Shown: one piece after another, positions 4,057 through 7,689 of the stretch
How positions within the stretch are numbered: position 1 is the stretch's first letter
Layout of the letters: the number at the start of each line of letters is the position of its first letter
Assembly: GCA_018817035.1 (NCBI GenBank)
Contig: JAHIUV010000179.1
Span: 1 to 7,689, forward strand
Length of the DNA: 7,689 bases
Source: Candidatus Omnitrophota bacterium
GTDB lineage: Bacteria > Omnitrophota > Gorgyraeia > Gorgyraeales > Gorgyraeaceae
Direction of reading: 5' to 3'
Notes under the pieces: model-generated
The model's database searches: none
What the model saw: the letters and a program-made list of their open reading frames with translations, nothing else
What the model was told of the DNA's origin: nothing
Translations under genes and position numbers: made by a program

Positions 4057-6945
4057 GTGGCTACCTATAGAAAAATAATAATCTACAACTTAATATTTAT
4101 ATGTATTTTCTGCGGCATGAGTTATGCGGAAAATGCGCAGTTACGGACGCCTATAGGCAGTTACTCGCGTTTAGGCGGTGCTTTGAGTTCGGACGAGGGT
4201 ACAGATACCCTGGTAGAAACCCGCTTTAAGGAAGTAATGGGACCCGAATTCGGCGAGATCAGGGATTTTTATATAGACAAAAGGACAGGCAGGTATGTAT
4301 TTCAGAAAGAATTGAAGAATAAAAAGGAAGCATGGATAACTTATTCCTACGAAAATTCATTACCTGTCGGAGTGGATGGGAAAGTGGACGATCTTATGGC
4401 GCTTTATGACGAGTCTTCCGGAGACGACGAAGACAACGTACAGACCAGGTACCTGGTGTTTAAAAGGCTGGCCAGATACAGAGAAACCGCTTTTCATGTG
4501 AAATCAATCATAGAGCAATTGTCAAAAAAAGAGATGTCGAAAAAAGTTTTAGATGAAATTGAAGTCGCGTTGAATATGATTTCCGGGAAAAACATTGATG
4601 GCAGACAGAGACTGAACGTAGTATATACATTTTACGAACTTTCTCCTTTTGTCGGGAGAGGCGGGGTCAAAGACGTGGCAAAAGAGCTTCCCAGGGTTTT
4701 TCGCAATAAACGCGGAAATAACGCCAGCGTCTTTATTCCTTACTGGCATGAGATCATAGACAAATCTATAGAAAAAAATAATGAAGGTATCAGGATAGAA
4801 GAGGTAAAGAATAGCTCTTTTAAACTGGATGGAGAGGATGTACGCGTCTATTCCATCGTCGTTTTAAATAAAGTTACGGGTAAATTCGAGCCCATAGACG
4901 AAGTCCCCATATATCTGTTAAAATGCGACAGGTATTTTTCCAACGTGGAAAAAGGGGATATCTACAGGCAGGAACTCGACAGGTTTATGCCTCATGGACT
5001 TACTCATCCCGAAAATGCCCTGACAGCGGTTTTTTTCTCGAAGGCCGTTTTAGAGGCGATGAAGACAATGAAATTAAGGCCCGATATTATAAACGCGGCC
5101 GATTGGCAAGCCGGTCAGATTTTTACGTTGCTGAAAAAAACAAGGCATCCTGAGGCGTATAAATTTTTCAGAAACACAAAGACGGCATATACCGTGCACA
5201 ATATAGGGCCTAAAGGGCTTACTGAGGCGTATCCTTATGCGCCCAGCGGCAGTTATTCAAGAGGAATGTGGGATTTCATGGAGATCGCAGACGATGCGTA
5301 TCAGCCTCCTGATCAGAACGGACTCGAGTTTTACACCAGGACGTCTTTACAGAAAGGCGGCCTTATTTTTTCGGATATGGCAATCACTGTAGGCGAAAGT
5401 TATTCCGGTGAACTAAAAACAGAAAAATTCGGCTTAGGGTTTGACGGTATAATCAGGGCTATGGGAATTATAGGAATTCCTAACGGCACAGCTTTAAGAG
5501 AATGGAATTCAGCCACTAGTCATGCTATAGATTACAGATTCATGAATAATCCTTCTGAAAGAGACAGAAAATTAGGGGTCATGGACACCGGAGACGGAAA
5601 AAGGGAAAATAAGAAATCTCTGGATGCGATGATAAATAAAGACAGGAGGCAAAAATCAGACCTGCGGGATTTTATTTGTAACGAATATACGCCTGTTTTT
5701 TGTTTCTTGGGTAGATTTGATGACCAAAAAGGTCTCAATGTATTATTGTCCGTATTGGAACATGATCAAAGAATCAAAGGTTTATTGACTGGAGGCCGGA
5801 TAAAAATGGTTTTTGCGGGAACAGGGAACCCTTATTACATGAATAAGGTGAAAGAGATCGAGAGGGCGCATCCTGAAAGCGTAGCGTATCTGGGTTGGGT
5901 GAATGAAACGACCGCAAAGAGGCTGTTTGCGGGGGGAGATGTAAATATAATGCCGTCTTTGTTTGAGCCAAAAGGCATAGTCCAGATGCAGGCAGCGCTT
6001 TTTGGGGCCGTGAATCTTGTAAACAAGGTAGGCGGCCTAAAGGACGATATAATAGATTTTTCGGAAGGGAAAAAAGGGAATGGTTATGTTGTAGATTTCT
6101 CTCAGGGTGATCCTTTTTGGTTATTAAGGGATGCAATGCTCAGGATAATAGAAGATTTTGACGGAAAAAACAAGATAGATTGGAATGTTAAGGTCAGGCA
6201 AGCTTTGGCTGATTCCAAGAAATTCGGATGGGATCTCTCAGCTCTTAAATATGAGATATTATACAATGTGTTACTTTCTAATTTTGACGGACTTTCCATG
6301 AAGCACAGGCTGGATATCGAAGTTGAACCGGAAGTCATTAAGAACTATATAAAAATGTGCAAAGAAGCGCTTTATTATAAGGAAAGGTTATTTATTGATT
6401 GGAAAGAACTTGAGGTAGGCTTTGAGCTAAATGAGTTAGGAAAGGCTGTAGCGCGCGCTATTATAGAAAAAAGACATGTGGAAAGGCCTCTTAATATATT
6501 ATTTTTAGGGGAACTCAGCCATCTGAAATCCGATATAATAAAGATAGTTAAGGAGATACTGGAGGGGGCGGAAATAGAAGCTGGAGTCGTGGATATAATT
6601 GATATAGGCATATTTGCCGCAAAAGAGGATTCATTTGAGGAGATTGACAGGAATAGCCCCCATAAAGACGTTCTCCTGATAGGGAGTGCGAACAAGATGC
6701 CTATAGACGCGGCGGAGCGTATGGATTTATTTATAAAATTGGGGCAGGATCCGGTAAGCGGGGAATATGATACAGCGAGCCCGGACGTTACACTCAATAT
6801 GAACAATATATCGATGAATTTCATAGAGCAGGGCCGCATGACAGATTTTATCAAACGCGGGATCCTAGAGGTTTTTGATGAGTCTAGAAGCAAAGGCATA
6901 TTACCTAACATCGCCAACCTTGCAGATAGCAGGTCAGATATCTAA
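4057..6945 (+). CDS. exported glycogen/starch synthase-like GT-B glycosyltransferase fusion (962 aa)
   Basis: GTG 4057 is the first possible start after an in-frame TGA at 4042-4044 and begins a signal peptide (residues 1-24, cut after MSYA); only a weak GCAGAG lies upstream. Residues 25-185 are an unrecognised, partly helical region beginning ENAQLRTPIGS. Residues about 186-540 match the glycogen synthase N-domain: SPFVGRGGVKDVAKELP (196-212), NAADWQAGQ (346-354), TVHNIG (379-384), FGLGFDGIIRA (458-468), IPNGTALREWN (474-484). Residues about 545-740 are the GT1 half: LGRFDDQKGL (551-560) and LFEPKGIVQMQAALFG (635-650), then GGLKDD. Relative to E. coli GlgA, the Asp of HDW, the HN histidine, the Arg/Lys pair and the Glu of EPxG are kept, but the KTGG lysine is replaced (GRGG) and EPCG becomes EPKG. 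Residues 750-962 extend beyond the usual enzyme length of about 480; 811-945 may be a dead LMW-phosphatase fold. ADP-glucose is not expected outside the cytoplasm, so donor and activity are unclear. Confidence 0.88.
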   Translation: MATYRKIIIYNLIFICIFCGMSYAENAQLRTPIGSYSRLGGALSSDEGTDTLVETRFKEVMGPEFGEIRDFYIDKRTGRYVFQKELKNKKEAWITYSYENSLPVGVDGKVDDLMALYDESSGDDEDNVQTRYLVFKRLARYRETAFHVKSIIEQLSKKEMSKKVLDEIEVALNMISGKNIDGRQRLNVVYTFYELSPFVGRGGVKDVAKELPRVFRNKRGNNASVFIPYWHEIIDKSIEKNNEGIRIEEVKNSSFKLDGEDVRVYSIVVLNKVTGKFEPIDEVPIYLLKCDRYFSNVEKGDIYRQELDRFMPHGLTHPENALTAVFFSKAVLEAMKTMKLRPDIINAADWQAGQIFTLLKKTRHPEAYKFFRNTKTAYTVHNIGPKGLTEAYPYAPSGSYSRGMWDFMEIADDAYQPPDQNGLEFYTRTSLQKGGLIFSDMAITVGESYSGELKTEKFGLGFDGIIRAMGIIGIPNGTALREWNSATSHAIDYRFMNNPSERDRKLGVMDTGDGKRENKKSLDAMINKDRRQKSDLRDFICNEYTPVFCFLGRFDDQKGLNVLLSVLEHDQRIKGLLTGGRIKMVFAGTGNPYYMNKVKEIERAHPESVAYLGWVNETTAKRLFAGGDVNIMPSLFEPKGIVQMQAALFGAVNLVNKVGGLKDDIIDFSEGKKGNGYVVDFSQGDPFWLLRDAMLRIIEDFDGKNKIDWNVKVRQALADSKKFGWDLSALKYEILYNVLLSNFDGLSMKHRLDIEVEPEVIKNYIKMCKEALYYKERLFIDWKELEVGFELNELGKAVARAIIEKRHVERPLNILFLGELSHLKSDIIKIVKEILEGAEIEAGVVDIIDIGIFAAKEDSFEEIDRNSPHKDVLLIGSANKMPIDAAERMDLFIKLGQDPVSGEYDTASPDVTLNMNNISMNFIEQGRMTDFIKRGILEVFDESRSKGILPNIANLADSRSDI

Positions 6946-7250
6946 GTTCAGAAATAATGAGTATAATAATAGAAATCCTCGGAAACATGCCATATGAAGG
7001 CAAGCCGCTTAAGGGGAATTATAAAGGTAATGCACCGCAGAGAAGCCTACCGGTAATAAATAAACGAGAAACAGGCATAATAGACAAATAAAGGCCTATG
7101 AGTAGAGTTTGAACCTTATAAAAGGGGTTCCTTTGTGATTAACCCTAACCGCCTATAATGTATCTTATGTTAACTTGAGCATAAAGGGAAAATAGCCATA
7201 AGTATATATGGCTCAACGAGTTACGTCAATATGTGTAAATGCTGTGGATA
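6946..7250. other. intergenic region after the glycosyltransferase gene
   Basis: No strong gene is seen apart from a doubtful 44-codon ORF (6957-7091). GAACC (7111-7115) can pair with GGTTC (7126-7130) but lacks a real T-run, so it is a poor terminator. A TATAAT occurs at 7154-7159 with only a weak -35 partner (TTGTGA 7133-7138, 15-bp spacer). Further on, TTGAGC (7175-7180) pairs with GCTCAA (7211-7216), and AGCCATA (7194-7200) pairs with TATGGCT (7207-7213) in an overlapping fold. Confidence 0.5.
6957..7091 (+). CDS. doubtful small ORF (44 aa)
   Basis: The ATG lies 11 bp after the glycosyltransferase stop and the frame encodes MSIIIEILGNMPYEGKPLKG and 24 further residues ending TGIIDK. Codon use, with many ATA and AAA codons, resembles the neighbours. 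There is no Shine-Dalgarno sequence, no recognisable domain and no signal peptide. It could be a coupled small gene or chance. I lean slightly towards chance. Confidence 0.25.
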   Translation: MSIIIEILGNMPYEGKPLKGNYKGNAPQRSLPVINKRETGIIDK

Positions 7251-7262
7251 ACAAAAAATCCC

Positions 7263-7420
7263 GCCATTGCGAGCAAGGCGCGTGCCCCGTACCTGAGCGA
7301 AGCGAATGGTTCGGGAAAACAATCTCCTCCCCAATATTGCTCAAGCGAGCTCGCCACGCACCAATATTGTTCGAGCGAGCCCTTCGACTGCGCTCAGGGT
7401 AAACTTCGCGAGTCGAGAAC
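7263..7420. repeat. composite of dispersed repeats
   Basis: Several repeat types are packed together. CATTGCGAG (from 7264) and CAATCTCC (7319-7328 area), with GAGCGAAGCGAATGG between, resemble the widespread bacterial palindrome bounded by ATTGCGAG and CAATCTC. Then come two direct units of about 20 bp, CCAATATTGCTCAAGCGAGC (7331-7350) and CCAATATTGTTCGAGCGAGC (7361-7380), 30 bp apart with two mismatches. Then CCCTTCGACTGCGCTCAGGG (7380-7399), with AGGG mirroring CCCT. GTCGAGAAC closes it at 7412-7420. The unit CAATATTGTTCGAGC and GTCGAGAAC both recur in inverted orientation at 75-89 and 64-72. Open frames here translate into repeated QYCSSE and are not genes. Confidence 0.65.
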
Positions 7421-7521
7421 TTACTGGATATACCTTATTTATGGTCTGAAATAGCCCATTACAGCCCTTTACGGACCGGATTATTATAATGATAGAGTAA
7501 CTTACCTCTCCCTCGACGTCT

Positions 7522-7548
7522 GTCATTTCCGCGCAAGCGGGAATCTCT
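7522..7548. repeat. dispersed palindromic repeat
   Basis: GTCATTTCCGCGCAAGCGGG with AATCTCT after it is a near match to a short palindrome common in bacterial intergenic regions (CATTCCCGC...GCGGGAATC); CCGC and GCGG are the stem around a short GCAA-containing loop. Confidence 0.55.
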
Positions 7549-7565
7549 CTTATGAGGCTGTCTTA

Positions 7566-7604
7566 TGCAGAATTGCCAGATTATGCGACCACGTTAATTC
7601 TGCA
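7566..7604 (+). promoter_or_regulatory. hairpin overlapping the downstream terminator (possible antiterminator)
   Basis: TGCAGAATT (7566-7574) pairs perfectly with AATTCTGCA (7596-7604) across a 21-nt loop. Its 3' arm uses 7600-7604, which are also the first five bases of the terminator stem at 7600-7618, so the two cannot form together. This is the layout of an attenuator. A ten-codon frame, MQNCQIMRPR (7565-7597), lies inside, but no good RBS precedes it. Confidence 0.4.
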
Positions 7605-7624
7605 ACCAGCGGTTGCAGTTTTTT
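7600..7624 (+). terminator. strong intrinsic terminator
   Basis: CTGCAACC (7600-7607) pairs perfectly with GGTTGCAG (7611-7618) around an AGC loop, followed by six T residues. This is the most convincing terminator in the window. No gene on the plus strand ends near it, so it probably ends a leader or small RNA. Confidence 0.7.
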
Positions 7625-7645
7625 ATCACCAGTTTGGGTCCGGAC

Positions 7646-7671
7646 GAAAGCCTATCTGGGGTTTTCTTTTT
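7646..7671 (+). terminator. second hairpin plus T-run
   Basis: GAAAGCC (7646-7652) pairs with GGTTTTC (7660-7666), seven pairs with one G-T wobble and a 7-nt loop, followed by T5. It lies 22 bp after the strong terminator, giving two in tandem or a leader with two control points. Confidence 0.5.
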
Positions 7672-7689
7672 GGTTTAGGTTGAGCTATA

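Noticed and set aside
6375..6917. 180-codon open frame on the minus strand
   Set aside because: It is antisense to the glycosyltransferase gene, is serine/isoleucine rich as expected from the opposite strand, and has no RBS or domain.
7331..7380. Possible CRISPR-like array with 30-bp period
   Set aside because: Only two imperfect units, no spacers of constant type, no cas genes, and related single units elsewhere in the window.
7208..7454. Two overlapping open frames encoding repeated QYCSSE
   Set aside because: They are translations of the tandem CAATATTG repeat units and other palindromes.
7552..7683. 43-codon frame MRLSYAELPDYATT... across the right-edge hairpins
   Set aside because: It reads through two intrinsic terminators and lacks a convincing RBS.
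7631..7689. Resemblance of GGACGAAAGCC to the core of the c-di-GMP-I riboswitch
   Set aside because: The rest of the conserved core is missing and the segment is better explained as a hairpin/T-run terminator.

Overview
The window looks like a chromosomal piece of an uncultivated bacterium with moderate-to-low G+C, most likely a member of Candidatus Omnitrophota (OP3). That is an inference. It rests on long Sec-exported proteins with odd domain mixtures, the recurring '(A)E-x(2,3)-LR(P/T)' start of the mature protein just after the signal peptide, frequent ATA isoleucine codons, and intergenic regions full of short palindromic repeats. No rRNA, tRNA or taxonomic marker gene is present to prove it.

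Layout. 1-245: a palindromic MITE-like repeat (9-123), candidate promoters and a hairpin with a T-run, leading into the first large gene. 246-2030: an exported 594-residue protein of unknown function with weak GNAT-like and JAMM/MPN-like signatures. 2031-2535: a repeat- and hairpin-rich intergenic region. 2536-2676: a 46-residue signal-peptide-like small protein whose ribosome binding site lies in a near-perfect inverted repeat looped around four 7-bp tandem repeats. 2775-3917: a compact three-gene operon encoding a 77-residue hypothetical, a tandem ACT-domain protein and a PPC/DUF296 protein, with a good promoter in front and a hairpin/T-run behind. 4057-6945: a 962-residue exported fusion whose middle is a glycogen/starch synthase-like GT-B glycosyltransferase, followed by a C-terminal extension that may be a dead low-molecular-weight tyrosine phosphatase fold. 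6946-7689: no convincing gene; a doubtful 44-codon ORF, several dispersed repeat families packed into about 300 bp, and two hairpin/T-run terminators, the first overlapped by a competing hairpin.

How it fits together. The three operon proteins are small, probably cytoplasmic, ligand- or nucleic-acid-binding types that could be regulatory. The two large genes are independent transcription units carrying Sec signals. Both appear to have the same unusual 5' architecture: a sigma70-like promoter followed almost at the start site by an AGACC...AAGGGT hairpin and a U-tract, before the start codon. The best candidates for something undescribed are that shared promoter-proximal hairpin, the RBS-sequestering switch in front of the 46-residue protein, and the exported glycogen-synthase-like fusion with altered catalytic positions.
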